From an uncultured Arenicella sp. (lineage in GTDB: Bacteria; Pseudomonadota; Gammaproteobacteria; Arenicellales; Arenicellaceae): a stretch of 64,000 bases of DNA. The stretch spans positions 19,965 through 83,964 of the forward strand of contig CALIVT010000003.1 of the NCBI GenBank assembly GCA_938048185.1, given 5' to 3'. Within the stretch, counting starts at the first letter, position 1; every line of letters starts with the position of its first letter. The notes under the pieces were generated by a model that saw only the letters and a list, made by a program, of their open reading frames with translations, did no database searches and had not been told where the DNA came from. Of this stretch, positions 38,481 to 47,648 are shown piece after piece. Both the position numbers and the translations under genes were made by a program.

Positions 38481-39257
38481 ATGGCCGAGCAAGCAGAAGC
38501 GACAAAATTAGTAGAATTAAGTGCAAAAACACACGCCGACTTAAGAGTTGACCCCGCGTGTGCAATTAAGGTGGCTCAGCACCAACATCTTATTAATCTA
38601 AAGGTCAGTGAGGTGAGCATGGCGGTAAGCAGCTCGCCCGTATTTTTTAGCCGCATGTCGGACAAAGGTGATTGGACTTTATCCGCGATCAATAGCTTTG
38701 AAATGAATCAAAATTTGTTCGTAGAAAACGATCAATGGACCGCCACCCACCTACCGATTGGCATGCAAACGTTTCCGTTTTTTCTGATGAAAAAGGATGG
38801 CGAAGAAAACAACTTCACAATTGGCATCAATGAAGCCAGCGACTCGTTCTCAAAAGACGAAGGCGAAAATTTATTTGAAGATGGCAAAGCATCGATACGA
38901 CTCAGCCAGGCGACCGCTCAACTAGAAGTCGAAATTAAAAACGACATACATACTTACCAGTTTGGCAAGAAGCTCGATGAGCTCGAGCTGATTAAAGCGG
39001 TTGATGTGCAAGTAGTCTACCAAGAAGGGAAAATTAACACCCTCAAAGGCCTAAACACGATCGACGAAACCAAACTAATGGATCTAGATAGCGAACAGTT
39101 CGAAGAACTTCGCAAGCTCGGCTATCTTGCGCCAATTTACGCAATACTTATCTCAATTTATCAGTTCAACAATCTAATTCGTCTGCACAACGCGCAACAC
39201 GAAAACAAGGTAGCCCAGGTCAAACTGGAAGTGCCTAAAGATGATGCGGCGGCGTAA
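38481..39257 (+). CDS. SapC family protein
   Basis: A 258-residue cytoplasmic protein without signal peptide. It follows the SapC pattern: an N-terminal HADLRVDPACAIKVAQHQHLINLKVSEV region, FPFFLMKKDGEENNFTIGINE near residue 95, LFEDGKASIRLSQA, and a C-terminal helix with YLAPIYAILISIYQFNNLIRLHN. SapC was first named in surface-layer export loci, but the molecular role in this context is unknown. It regularly accompanies tryptophan-halogenase-like genes beside TonB-dependent receptors, as here, and probably shares their transcript. Confidence 0.9.
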   Translation: MAEQAEATKLVELSAKTHADLRVDPACAIKVAQHQHLINLKVSEVSMAVSSSPVFFSRMSDKGDWTLSAINSFEMNQNLFVENDQWTATHLPIGMQTFPFFLMKKDGEENNFTIGINEASDSFSKDEGENLFEDGKASIRLSQATAQLEVEIKNDIHTYQFGKKLDELELIKAVDVQVVYQEGKINTLKGLNTIDETKLMDLDSEQFEELRKLGYLAPIYAILISIYQFNNLIRLHNAQHENKVAQVKLEVPKDDAAA

Positions 39258-39276
39258 CTCACGCAAGCGCATTAAC

Positions 39277-39308
39277 GTGATGCCATTGTCGGCTTACTTT
39301 GGCATCAC
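39277..39308. terminator. Hairpin after SapC (9-bp stem)
   Basis: GTGATGCCA (39277-39285) pairs with TGGCATCAC (39300-39308) across 14 bases. No T-run follows, so termination by this hairpin alone is uncertain. It lies 20 bases after the SapC stop. Confidence 0.4.
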
Positions 39309-39321
39309 TAAAATCTAAGCG

Positions 39322-39347
39322 AAACCTGGTGAAATAGGACCAGGTTT
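39322..39347. terminator. Second hairpin after SapC (9-bp stem)
   Basis: AAACCTGGT (39322-39330) pairs with ACCAGGTTT (39339-39347) across eight bases. It lies 13 bases after the first hairpin. The pair may protect the transcript or end it. Confidence 0.4.
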
Positions 39348-39447
39348 GTCGCGGTCTACTGAGCAATACAGATTCACTCATGCGCGACAACGCCGCTTAT
39401 GCCCAATGACGTTTTTAGCCTAACTCAAATTTAGGAGAGCTCACTTT

Positions 39448-40245
39448 ATGAAATCTATCGCACTATTTTCTGTTATTGCACTCTTGTTGTCCGAGTCCGT
39501 GCTGGCGAATTCAGACAACTCTCTGAGTAACCAAAAAAGCATCAGCGAAACGACGAGTGAATTAGGTACTGAGCTAAGCGCCGATGAACAAAGTGCGTTG
39601 TTAAGACTTATAGACAGCGAGCAACGCTCGGAGAAACTACGGGCTCGCAATCAATATCGCAACCCGTTTCATACGCTCAACTTCTTTGGCGTAAAGTCTG
39701 ACCAGACGGTCGTTGAAATATGGCCAGGGGGCCAAGGAGGCTGGTATCGAAGCATTCTTGAACCCTATTTAGAAAGCACCGGGACCTATATTCCAGTGCG
39801 TTCGAATTCCGCATTTCCAAATGCAATAGCAAGCGTTCCAGACGATTCTGCAGATCGGGTGCTGGTGTTCCGCGCACACGGATTTATGATTTACGACAAG
39901 CCGGCCCAACAGTATTTCGATGCACTATTTAAAATGCTAAAACCCGGCGGCGTATTCGGCATTGTCGACCACCGAGGCGATGAGTCGATTCCTCAAGACC
40001 CAAAAGGCGAGAGCGGCTATGTGAATCAATCTCACGTGTTAATGCTTGCCGAGAAAGCCGGGTTTAAATTGATAGCCAGCTCAGAGATAAACGCCAACCC
40101 GAAGGACACTAAAGATTATCCCAAGGGCCTGTACTCATTACCACCGAGTTTAAAGGGCTCGGCATTAAACAAATCGCTAAGGCAAAAAATGTTGGCAATA
40201 GGCGAGAGCGATCGTATGACGTTGAAATTTATCAAACCCGAATAA
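39448..40245 (+). CDS. Exported class I SAM-dependent methyltransferase-like protein
   Basis: The 265-residue product starts with a signal peptide (MKSIALFSVIALLLSESVLA). The mature protein matches the predicted exported methyltransferase group: RNPFHTLNFFGVKSDQTVVEIWPGGQGGWYRSILEPYL (about 70-107) with the glycine-rich SAM site, VLVFRAHGFMIYD, and MLKPGGVFGIVDHRGDESI, which is the post-motif typical of Rossmann methyltransferases. A SAM enzyme carrying a signal peptide is odd, because SAM is cytoplasmic; this is a recurring feature of the group, and the activity is untested. AGGAGA precedes the ATG by nine bases. A shared bidirectional terminator follows at 40559. Confidence 0.85.
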   Translation: MKSIALFSVIALLLSESVLANSDNSLSNQKSISETTSELGTELSADEQSALLRLIDSEQRSEKLRARNQYRNPFHTLNFFGVKSDQTVVEIWPGGQGGWYRSILEPYLESTGTYIPVRSNSAFPNAIASVPDDSADRVLVFRAHGFMIYDKPAQQYFDALFKMLKPGGVFGIVDHRGDESIPQDPKGESGYVNQSHVLMLAEKAGFKLIASSEINANPKDTKDYPKGLYSLPPSLKGSALNKSLRQKMLAIGESDRMTLKFIKPE

Positions 40246-40622
40246 AATTCGTACTAACCGTTACTGAATAATTGCCGAACCATTGCTTTCTGAGTGCGCG
40301 CTAGTGCGAAAGACTAATCCTAGACTCATCGTGATAGCGTTGCAGTTCCTAAGAGCATTTTGATCACGCTGCGCTCTGCCCCTGAGCGAATGACACGATT
40401 GCAGACGATTTCATTCTAATCCGTACGACCATCGCAAGCAGCGATGGTAAATACATTAGACTGCGGTAAATACTCTGCGGCTACCGCTAGCTAACGTTGA
40501 TGATAAAACACCTTCCCACACACGATCATTTATATTTGGCCCACGACCTCTGAACGAGAAAAAAAAGCGATACGCGGTGAGCGTATCGCTTTTTAAGACG
40601 ATAATTATCTAAAGCCTAAACC
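40246..40622. other. 377-base gap between the methyltransferase and the second receptor
   Basis: The two flanking genes converge here. Apart from the hairpin at 40559-40594, I see no gene, repeat or RNA that can be supported. Confidence 0.6.
40559..40594. terminator. Bidirectional intrinsic terminator
   Basis: AGCGATACGC / GCGTATCGCT stem with a five-base GGTGA loop, flanked by A-runs on the left and T-runs on the right, so it can end transcripts from both the methyltransferase (plus) and the receptor (minus). Confidence 0.9.
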
Positions 40623-43520
40623 TTAGAAATCTCCTCGGATACCGAACGTGTAACGTGCGCCTGTGTCTTCAAGCTCAAGGAAACGATTCGAGAATCGAGA
40701 GAAATCGCGACGCGTTTCGCCAAAGATATTAATGCCTTCTACAAAAACCTGATAAGAGTCATTAATGTTGTAAGACGCTGAGAAATCCACCTGTGCAAAT
40801 TCTTCACGTTCACGCGGCTCACTTTGAACATCGAAACACTGAACCAAGAACTCGTCGCGGTAGTTATAAGACACACGAGCTGACCATTTATCAGATTCAT
40901 AGAAACCACTTAGGTTCAATACGTTCGGTGACAAACCGTTGTAGTCACAATCTGATGCGCCAGACCCTTCGGCGCGATCAATGCTACTGGTTACGTATGT
41001 GTAGTTAAGTGACGCGCCAAGGCCGTTATCCCAACCTTTTTGCAACGCAAGCTCTAGACCGCTTAAGTTACCCGTTTCACCATTACGTGTCCGCGTATCT
41101 TGGAAGTTCACCGAAACAACCTGATCGGTTGGGCCTGGGTTCGAAACGTTGCCAGCAGGAATAATAATATCTCGTGCGACAGGCAGGGTTTGCGACTCTA
41201 GGAAGTTATCGAAGTCTTTGTAGAACGCTGACACACCGACAAACGTAATGTCGTCAATATACCACTCAAAAGATGCATCAAAGTTACTTGCTTCGAACGC
41301 TTCCAGATTCGGATTACCACCACCACTAGTCGGTGCATTTGAACGCCCACCAAAGGTATTACTAACACCCAACGCGGTTAGGGTTGGGCGCGTAACCGTT
41401 TCTGAATAGGCAAAACGCAACACTTTGTCGTCAGCAATATCTAACTTGATATTGGCCGAAGGCAAGAAGTTTGTATAGGAATTATTAATCGCCACGATTG
41501 TCGATGGCGCGAAATCAAAATTCAATTGCGTATCACCCGCCGACTCACGAATGCTGTTGATCGGTTGGTCAACACCAATCGATGTTGTCTCGGTACGAGC
41601 AACACGAAAGCCCAGGTTCGCCGACCAAGGTGTGTTTCCAAAATCGCCAGTCCATTCAGAGTTCAAGAAGAATGAGGTGATTTCCTCTTCGACGATGAAA
41701 CCACCCGCCGCATTTAGTTCAGGCTCGTAGAATCCGAAGATCGAACCATTTGCCGCCGCCGCGTCACGACGCGCGCGCAATTCGGCTGACGACAAGCCAG
41801 CGGGACGATTCGGATCATCAATAGCGGCGTCTGAATTCAGTTGAGCGAATGCTTGCTCAAACGTCGAATTTAGGAAATTAGTTGGCACCCGGTCAGCACC
41901 GGAAACACCACTTAAGAAACTGCCTAAGTTGACTTGAGAAAGAATTGCATCATCGAAGTCGACTGTGTAGCCGCAAAATGCGCAAAAGATTCCACCACCT
42001 TGCGTTGGTGAGAAATTGTCAAACAATACACGCTCTTTGGTTCGATCTGTTGCCGCAACACCAAACGACAACTTACTCAATGACCCTTCGCCAAATGACC
42101 AATCACCACCCAGTTTAAATTCATTGATGTCGTCTTCAACTTGGGTGCGTGCGACGTTAACGAAGTGCAAGCGTTGTATTGACGTGTCTTGCGCTTGAAC
42201 AACATTAGTAATGGTTGAAATTTCAGCATCACCTGGCAGTGCAATCAACGGCGATGCTGGCGCCAACGCACCCAGTACGACAAACGGGTTGGTGCTTTCA
42301 CGCGTCGCATTTGACGTTGAGAAATCTAGGTTGACTGAGAAATTATCGGCAATGTCATATTTGAAGTTTGCACCCACCAAATAGCTTTCGGCTTCGCGCT
42401 CATTCGCGGTTATGACGTTATCGTTTTGCGAGAGACCAATGGTGCCGGCAATCGCTGGATTGCGATTTTGAAAATCGATACCAGGGCGGTTAAACGCGGT
42501 TACCGTGCCGTTGCCATCAATTTGTGGATTAATAAAAGGTGGGCTAAAGAAACCTGAAAACTGACTCGCGAAAGAACTGACGTTGAACTCGGTGTAAAGC
42601 GCGTCTAAGGTGATTTCAAGCTTATCCGATGGGCGGAATTGTAGGCCGCCGTTGAGTGTAGTGCGCTCACGTTCTTGCTGATCTCGCTCGACAACTACTT
42701 GCTGCTGTACTCGGGTGCCGGCCGGTAATGCACCGACATTTGCCGCGGTCAAACCGCTAGAGTTCTCCGGTGCAAAGACTGCAGTCGCGCCGCTTCGCTC
42801 TGAAAATCCGTTAGTGAATACACGATCAAGCTGGCTTGTACGGTCTGAGTACGAGATACCGCCGACTGCGCCAAATGTACCCGAATCGTTTACCCAAGTT
42901 CCGAGTAACGATAAATCAGGGCTAGTTTCACCGCTCAGTTCATCGTAGATACCAGACGCTGAGAAAGAGACGCCAGACTCTGTGCTTTCGAGCGGCCGGG
43001 CCGTAACGATATTAACCGTCGCGCCAATACCACCTGATTGCAGATTCGGAACTGCGCTTTTAAATACCTCGGCGCGTTGAATAATATCCGACGACAAGAC
43101 GTCAAACGAGAATTCGCGACCGTCGTTATCGGTCGCCAAGGTACGACCATTTAGTAAGACCGTATTAAACTCTGGGCCTAAGCCGCGAACAGTAATGAAC
43201 TGGCCTTCGCCGCCAGTTCTATCGATCGCAACGCCGGTGATGCGCTGCAATGACTCAGCCACGTTGGCGTCGGGGAACTTACCGACGTCTTCCGCAGAGA
43301 TGGCGTCAACAATTTGAGTTGAGTTGCGTTTAACGTCCAGCGATCGCTTTAAACTGCTACGAATACCAGTAACGACAACCTCTTCTAATTCGATGCCTTC
43401 TTGCGCATGCACTATTTGCGGCGCACCAATTGTGGCGACCACACTTGCCGCAACCAACTTAAGCGTTAGCGCTCTATAAACGTTACGGCTCTTATTAAGA
43501 TCAGAATTAATCTTATTCAT
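40623..43520 (-). CDS. TonB-dependent receptor
   Basis: The 965-residue outer-membrane transporter has a signal peptide ending in IVHAQ and the N-terminal EEVVVTGIRSSLKRSLDVKR (the same opening as the other receptor). The plug signature NVAESLQRITGVAIDRTGGEG and the C-terminal barrel strand YTFGIRGDF are present. The start ATG at 43520 lies seven bases after GAGGAG; an upstream in-frame extension to 43580 lacks support. It shares the same plug class as the first receptor but belongs to a separate, divergent unit with the PAS-AraC regulator. A terminator follows at 40559. The upstream region has a direct repeat TTGTATATCA / TTGTATGATA. Confidence 0.95.
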   Translation of the reverse strand: MNKINSDLNKSRNVYRALTLKLVAASVVATIGAPQIVHAQEGIELEEVVVTGIRSSLKRSLDVKRNSTQIVDAISAEDVGKFPDANVAESLQRITGVAIDRTGGEGQFITVRGLGPEFNTVLLNGRTLATDNDGREFSFDVLSSDIIQRAEVFKSAVPNLQSGGIGATVNIVTARPLESTESGVSFSASGIYDELSGETSPDLSLLGTWVNDSGTFGAVGGISYSDRTSQLDRVFTNGFSERSGATAVFAPENSSGLTAANVGALPAGTRVQQQVVVERDQQERERTTLNGGLQFRPSDKLEITLDALYTEFNVSSFASQFSGFFSPPFINPQIDGNGTVTAFNRPGIDFQNRNPAIAGTIGLSQNDNVITANEREAESYLVGANFKYDIADNFSVNLDFSTSNATRESTNPFVVLGALAPASPLIALPGDAEISTITNVVQAQDTSIQRLHFVNVARTQVEDDINEFKLGGDWSFGEGSLSKLSFGVAATDRTKERVLFDNFSPTQGGGIFCAFCGYTVDFDDAILSQVNLGSFLSGVSGADRVPTNFLNSTFEQAFAQLNSDAAIDDPNRPAGLSSAELRARRDAAAANGSIFGFYEPELNAAGGFIVEEEITSFFLNSEWTGDFGNTPWSANLGFRVARTETTSIGVDQPINSIRESAGDTQLNFDFAPSTIVAINNSYTNFLPSANIKLDIADDKVLRFAYSETVTRPTLTALGVSNTFGGRSNAPTSGGGNPNLEAFEASNFDASFEWYIDDITFVGVSAFYKDFDNFLESQTLPVARDIIIPAGNVSNPGPTDQVVSVNFQDTRTRNGETGNLSGLELALQKGWDNGLGASLNYTYVTSSIDRAEGSGASDCDYNGLSPNVLNLSGFYESDKWSARVSYNYRDEFLVQCFDVQSEPREREEFAQVDFSASYNINDSYQVFVEGINIFGETRRDFSRFSNRFLELEDTGARYTFGIRGDF

Positions 43521-43822
43521 TTTCATACTCCTCACGATGGTTATTCTGTTTATATGTTTTATCATACAAATGATATACAATCAGTTGTGAAAAATATGCG
43601 GCTTACTCTAATAACGCCGATTTTTTACTATTCCATGCCGATTTTTTTTCAGTTAAGTAATAAGATATAAGGCGCTCCGGTCTCAATTAATAGCCTTTTT
43701 CGTTATTAGTAGTCAATGACGATTAATTTCATCAAATAAAAAGAAAAAACTTATAAATTAGGGAGTATATGCCGGCGCACGAAACTTGCTCGCTGCTAGA
43801 CACTTAAAGCCTTCACCCAGCT
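43521..43822. other. 302-base divergent promoter region between the second receptor and the PAS-AraC regulator
   Basis: Very AT-rich in the middle. On the minus strand it holds TTGTATATCA (43571-43580) and TTGTATGATAAA (43558-43569), close to the receptor start. No gene is seen. Confidence 0.6.
43558..43569 (-). promoter_or_regulatory. TTGTATGATAAA motif upstream of the second TonB-dependent receptor
   Basis: It is identical to the motif at 33625-33636. A related TTGTATATCA lies 11 bases further upstream, making a direct repeat with one helical turn spacing. This is about 40 bases before the receptor ATG, a likely place for an operator or promoter. Confidence 0.45.
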
Positions 43823-44566
43823 ATGGAAATTAACGAAATATCAGATCTGCCGATCCCTCAAGTTTTAAGTGCTTACGACCTATTAGCCGATGTGCTGTTC
43901 TGGATTAAAGACCGATCCGGCAGAATTATTCACGCAAACGGCGCCTATTTAGAGCACGTTGGCGCGTCGTCAGTGTCACATGTCATCGGCAAGACGGATT
44001 TCGATTTCTTACCAGAGCATTTGGCTAAACAATATTTTGAAGATGATAAAAGACTAGTAGCTCGGGGAGAGCCCGTCCTAGATCGATTAGAACTGAATCA
44101 ATTTAACAATACAGGAGTCAGTTGGTTTAGCACCTCTAAAAAACCTATATACAATGCCAACAACGAGATTATAGGCTTGCTGGGAACTTCCCGTCACTTG
44201 CAAAGTACGTCCATTTCATTAACGAGCCTCAAAGTACTAAAAGAGCCAATAACCTTCATTCGACGAAACTATGATAGAGATATTGCGGTTCAGGATATTG
44301 CCGAAGCAGCGTATCTTTCAGTCAGCGCACTCGAAAGACGGTTTAAAAAGCACTTACAAGAAACACCAAAACAGTACCTGACGAGTGTGCGGCTTGAGCA
44401 AGCGCGCCGACAACTCATCGAAACCGAGCGTCCTATCAATACTATTTCTATCGAATGCGGTTTCCACGATCACAGCTATTTTTGTAAACGATTCAAACTA
44501 AGGTTCGATCAACTGCCATCTGAATGCAGAGCAAAAAATAAACACACCTTGAGTAAGCATGCGTGA
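43823..44566 (+). CDS. PAS-domain AraC-family transcription regulator
   Basis: The 247-residue product has an N-terminal PAS domain (about 14-125; FWIKDRSGRIIHANGAYLEHVGA, GKTDFDFLP, SWFSTSKKPIYNANNEIIGLLGTSRH) and a C-terminal AraC-type double helix-turn-helix (about 145-235; DIAVQDIAEAAYLSVSALERRFKKHLQETPKQY, then INTISIECGFHDHSYFCKRFKLRF). PAS senses a ligand or redox state, the AraC part binds DNA. It is divergent from the second TonB-dependent receptor, which is the most likely target; the HMG-CoA reductase follows 111 bases downstream. Neither target is proven. Confidence 0.92.
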   Translation: MEINEISDLPIPQVLSAYDLLADVLFWIKDRSGRIIHANGAYLEHVGASSVSHVIGKTDFDFLPEHLAKQYFEDDKRLVARGEPVLDRLELNQFNNTGVSWFSTSKKPIYNANNEIIGLLGTSRHLQSTSISLTSLKVLKEPITFIRRNYDRDIAVQDIAEAAYLSVSALERRFKKHLQETPKQYLTSVRLEQARRQLIETERPINTISIECGFHDHSYFCKRFKLRFDQLPSECRAKNKHTLSKHA

Positions 44567-44677
44567 TGTCCCAGCCCTATCCAGACGCCAAGCCCTAGCT
44601 TTCGCACAGCTGGCAGCGTAGACTTTAAGTTAAGATAAGGCTAGCAATGACGAAGCTTGTTTTACGGAGAGTTTAGA

Positions 44678-45853
44678 TTGCCCGATAGCAACGACAAAAT
44701 CCCGCGTTTCAACGACAATTACTCAGCTGAAGCGGTGACCCGGCGAAGAGTATTTATTGCCGATAAAACTGGCGTCAAGCTAGAGCACGTAGCCCACTCG
44801 TCGCAGCGCCTGGAAAGTCTAAAAGGTAATATCGAGAACCCAATTGGGGTGGCGCAAGTACCCATCGGCTTAGCAGGGCCAATACGCATTAACGGCGAGC
44901 ATGCAAACGGGGATTTTTATATTCCAATGGCAACCACCGAAGGCACGCTGGTTGCCAGTTATAGTCGTGGCATGCGCGTGCTATCGGATATCGGCGGCGT
45001 TAAAACGACCGTCATCGAACGCTACATGCAACGTGCACCCGTATTCCACTTTGATGACGCGCGAGCCGCCTGCAAATTCGGCATATGGTTTGACGACAAC
45101 CTCGACAAAATTCGGGCTGTAGCGCAAGCGACTAGCTCCGTAGTCAAACTCTCACATGTAGAGCAATATGGTGTATCGCGCATGCGGTTCGCGCGCTTCA
45201 ACTACACCACTGGCGATGCGGCTGGACAAAACATGTGTGGTAAAGCGACCTATGCAGCCTGTAATTGGATCGCCGAAAATTACCCACAACTCAATCGCTA
45301 TACATTATCGGGTGCGATTGATACGGATAAAAAACACTCGCACATCAACACCTTGCATTCTCGTGGCGCTAGAGTTGTAGCCGAGGCAGTATTGAGCCGC
45401 AAGGTTATGTTAGAAACCATGCGAGTGGACACCAAAACGTTGTTCGCGGCACGGCAAGTTTCAAACGTTGGAGGCATGTTAGCGGGCACAACAAATAACG
45501 GCCTACACTCCGCTAATGGTTTAGCCGCCATGTTTATTGCTACCGGTCAGGACGCCGCGAACATCGCGGAGTCACAATCAGCGATCGTGTACGTCGATCT
45601 ACTCGATAACGGCGATTTGTACTGGAGCATAACGCTGCCTTCCGTGATCGTTGCCAGTTACGGTGGTGGCACCGGTTTAGCAACGCAACGCGAATGCTTA
45701 GAGATAATGGACTGTTATGGCGAAGGTAAGGCGCTAAAGCTGGCTGAGATCTGTGCGGCGACTGTGCTCGCCGGAGAACTGTCATTAGCGTCGGCCGTAC
45801 TCGCTGGTGACTGGGTATCTAGTCACGATAAGTTGGGGCGGAATCGCCCTTAA
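44678..45853 (+). CDS. Hydroxymethylglutaryl-CoA reductase, class I-like
   Basis: The enzyme reduces HMG-CoA to mevalonate, the key step of the mevalonate isoprenoid route. The 391-residue product has ENPIGVAQVPIGLAGP, the catalytic glutamate in MATTEGTLVAS (residue about 88), the catalytic lysine in DTDKK (about 218-219), the aspartate in GQDAANIAES (about 292) and the C-terminal histidine in SSHDKLGRN (about 383). The TDKK form is that of class I enzymes. The usual DAMGMN motif reads DAAGQNM. The frame opens at 44657, but ACGGAGAG at 44663 fits a TTG start at 44678. No other mevalonate gene is in the window. The 3-prime end overlaps the convergent TonB-N-like gene by 35 bases. Confidence 0.9.
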   Translation: MPDSNDKIPRFNDNYSAEAVTRRRVFIADKTGVKLEHVAHSSQRLESLKGNIENPIGVAQVPIGLAGPIRINGEHANGDFYIPMATTEGTLVASYSRGMRVLSDIGGVKTTVIERYMQRAPVFHFDDARAACKFGIWFDDNLDKIRAVAQATSSVVKLSHVEQYGVSRMRFARFNYTTGDAAGQNMCGKATYAACNWIAENYPQLNRYTLSGAIDTDKKHSHINTLHSRGARVVAEAVLSRKVMLETMRVDTKTLFAARQVSNVGGMLAGTTNNGLHSANGLAAMFIATGQDAANIAESQSAIVYVDLLDNGDLYWSITLPSVIVASYGGGTGLATQRECLEIMDCYGEGKALKLAEICAATVLAGELSLASAVLAGDWVSSHDKLGRNRP

Positions 45854-47648
45854 GACCGTCTGTTGTAAAGACACCATCAACTGCGGGCGCACCGTCTAAT
45901 ATACCCTCATTTGTAAGCTGATCCTCTGCGGCTTCAAGGTACGCATCCTGCGCGACCACCCATTGGTTTGCTCTGGCAAGCACCTCATAGCGATCAGTTA
46001 CCGGGAAACCGGGCGGGCGCAGATTTTCAAGTCGCTTATCAAACACGATATTAGTCGCAAAACGTGGCTCGGTCGCACTGATCGTACTGGCACTGACACT
46101 TCCGAAAATATTCAAAGTACCCATTCTTGGACCCGCTAAACCTTTGACAGCAAAACGGTTACCGGCGTAAATTGCAGCGTGAACGTTTAAATCGCCGGCG
46201 CTAACCTTATCGCGACCAGCAATGACAACACTGCGCGGCGACACCAATCCCAAAAAGTCACCACCATTTTCTAAGCTCTCGATACTCGCGTAACGGATAT
46301 CCCCTTCAATATACAAGCGCTTTGGAGAGTAAACCGCCACTGCCCCATTAACCACACCGCTCAGCCACAGCGTTACGCCTGGGGCCGCTAATAAATACAA
46401 GGGCGTGTCACCAATACTGAACTTACGCATTGGCCCCACCTCGTCAATTGCTTGCCACAAATAATGCCCGTCTGCGGTAAAGATCAGGCGCGCGTTTTGC
46501 TTTATCAATACAGCGTTGCGCTGGTCTGCATCCGACTCATCAAACAACTGACGTGGCTTAGGCATTAGAATTCTCTTAACCCCGGTCTCAAGCCCACCTT
46601 TAAAGGTTTTTTTCTTCGACGCATTGCCCTCATAGTTGACTGAATGAGATGCGGTGGTGGCTTTGCCACGAAACACCGGCCCTCGATTTCGATCACCGAC
46701 TATATTGATGCGAGTATTGGAGTGGAAGCGACCATCCATAACATCGTCATGAATCGATACGTTTGGGTCCCATCGGTGTACAAACTGAGCGAAGTTAGAG
46801 AACGCCAATTTTTTCAAACGCAAACTGGTAGTAAGCTGCTGCCCGTCTTTCTCAGTCTTTACTTCGACCAATAGTTCATCAGTTTGCATATCATTTGCGG
46901 CCAGAACCTGCTTGAGTCTAGCCGAGTAAACCTGACCGCCCTTAGTCCAACTTATTGGTTTTTCAAGGAGTTCATTGTTTTCAACAAACTCGGTATTTTG
47001 CAGCTTGCTCGCTAATTGCTGCAGTTTCTTTTCAAGCATGCGCTCTTGAACTGGGCTTACCGCTTGCGTAATCGGCGGCGGTGATACTTTCTCTAACTCG
47101 GCCGATTCATTCTCTGAGCTAAATAAATTCGTAAGAATATTCAGCTCAGCACTCTCATCCGCGACCAATAATTTTTCGTAGTTTGATGGCAAAAATTGTT
47201 TAACCATCTCAATCTCTTCAAGCGGCGGCACCGGCTCGGAGGCTGTTAACTCAAGATATTCGTTCTCAGCTTCAGCCGGTTCGACATTTGCCTCAGCGCT
47301 GATATCTGATGCCACGCTAGCCTTATCAAGCCGCTTAGCGTTTACGAGAGGTGCCGTCTCTTCGATTGATTTTGGCAGCTCGATTATTTCTTTCGGGCGG
47401 GGTCGGGGCTTTTCCAGCGGAACATCGTTTACCGTCTCGGCATCGGCTACCGCAGTTTCTCTTAGTCCCTCATACGCCGTATTTTCAAGCGTAAGGGTAA
47501 GCACCCGGTCTTCCTTAGACGGCGCTGAAAAAAGTAAAATACCCCAATCGCCACTAAGTAATAGAACGAGGTGGGCTATCAGCGCTGCGCTTAACGCCAA
47601 AAAAAGCCGTCGATAACGACGGTGCTGAAACAATGTTTGTAGGCTCAA
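45819..47648 (-). CDS. TonB-N-like membrane protein with beta-helical C-terminal domain
   Basis: The 609-residue product begins with a basic stretch and one membrane helix (about 15-36, LFLALSAALIAHLVLLLSG) as in TonB. A Pro/Glu-rich periplasmic segment (about 55-200, with the PRPRPKEIIELP pattern) follows, then a coiled region, a beta domain with FHSNTRINIVGDRN and FRGKATTASHSVNYEG, and a C-terminal beta-helix-like repeat region (about 400-560, LYIEGDIRYASIESL, SVVIAGRDKVSAGDLNVHAAIYAG, LNIFGSVSAS). It is not a classical TonB, because the TonB-C fold is missing. No exbB/exbD neighbours are present. TTG at 47648 behind GGGGA is the best start seen. The role is unknown. Confidence 0.8.
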   Translation of the reverse strand: MSLQTLFQHRRYRRLFLALSAALIAHLVLLLSGDWGILLFSAPSKEDRVLTLTLENTAYEGLRETAVADAETVNDVPLEKPRPRPKEIIELPKSIEETAPLVNAKRLDKASVASDISAEANVEPAEAENEYLELTASEPVPPLEEIEMVKQFLPSNYEKLLVADESAELNILTNLFSSENESAELEKVSPPPITQAVSPVQERMLEKKLQQLASKLQNTEFVENNELLEKPISWTKGGQVYSARLKQVLAANDMQTDELLVEVKTEKDGQQLTTSLRLKKLAFSNFAQFVHRWDPNVSIHDDVMDGRFHSNTRINIVGDRNRGPVFRGKATTASHSVNYEGNASKKKTFKGGLETGVKRILMPKPRQLFDESDADQRNAVLIKQNARLIFTADGHYLWQAIDEVGPMRKFSIGDTPLYLLAAPGVTLWLSGVVNGAVAVYSPKRLYIEGDIRYASIESLENGGDFLGLVSPRSVVIAGRDKVSAGDLNVHAAIYAGNRFAVKGLAGPRMGTLNIFGSVSASTISATEPRFATNIVFDKRLENLRPPGFPVTDRYEVLARANQWVVAQDAYLEAAEDQLTNEGILDGAPAVDGVFTTDGLKGDSAPTYRD

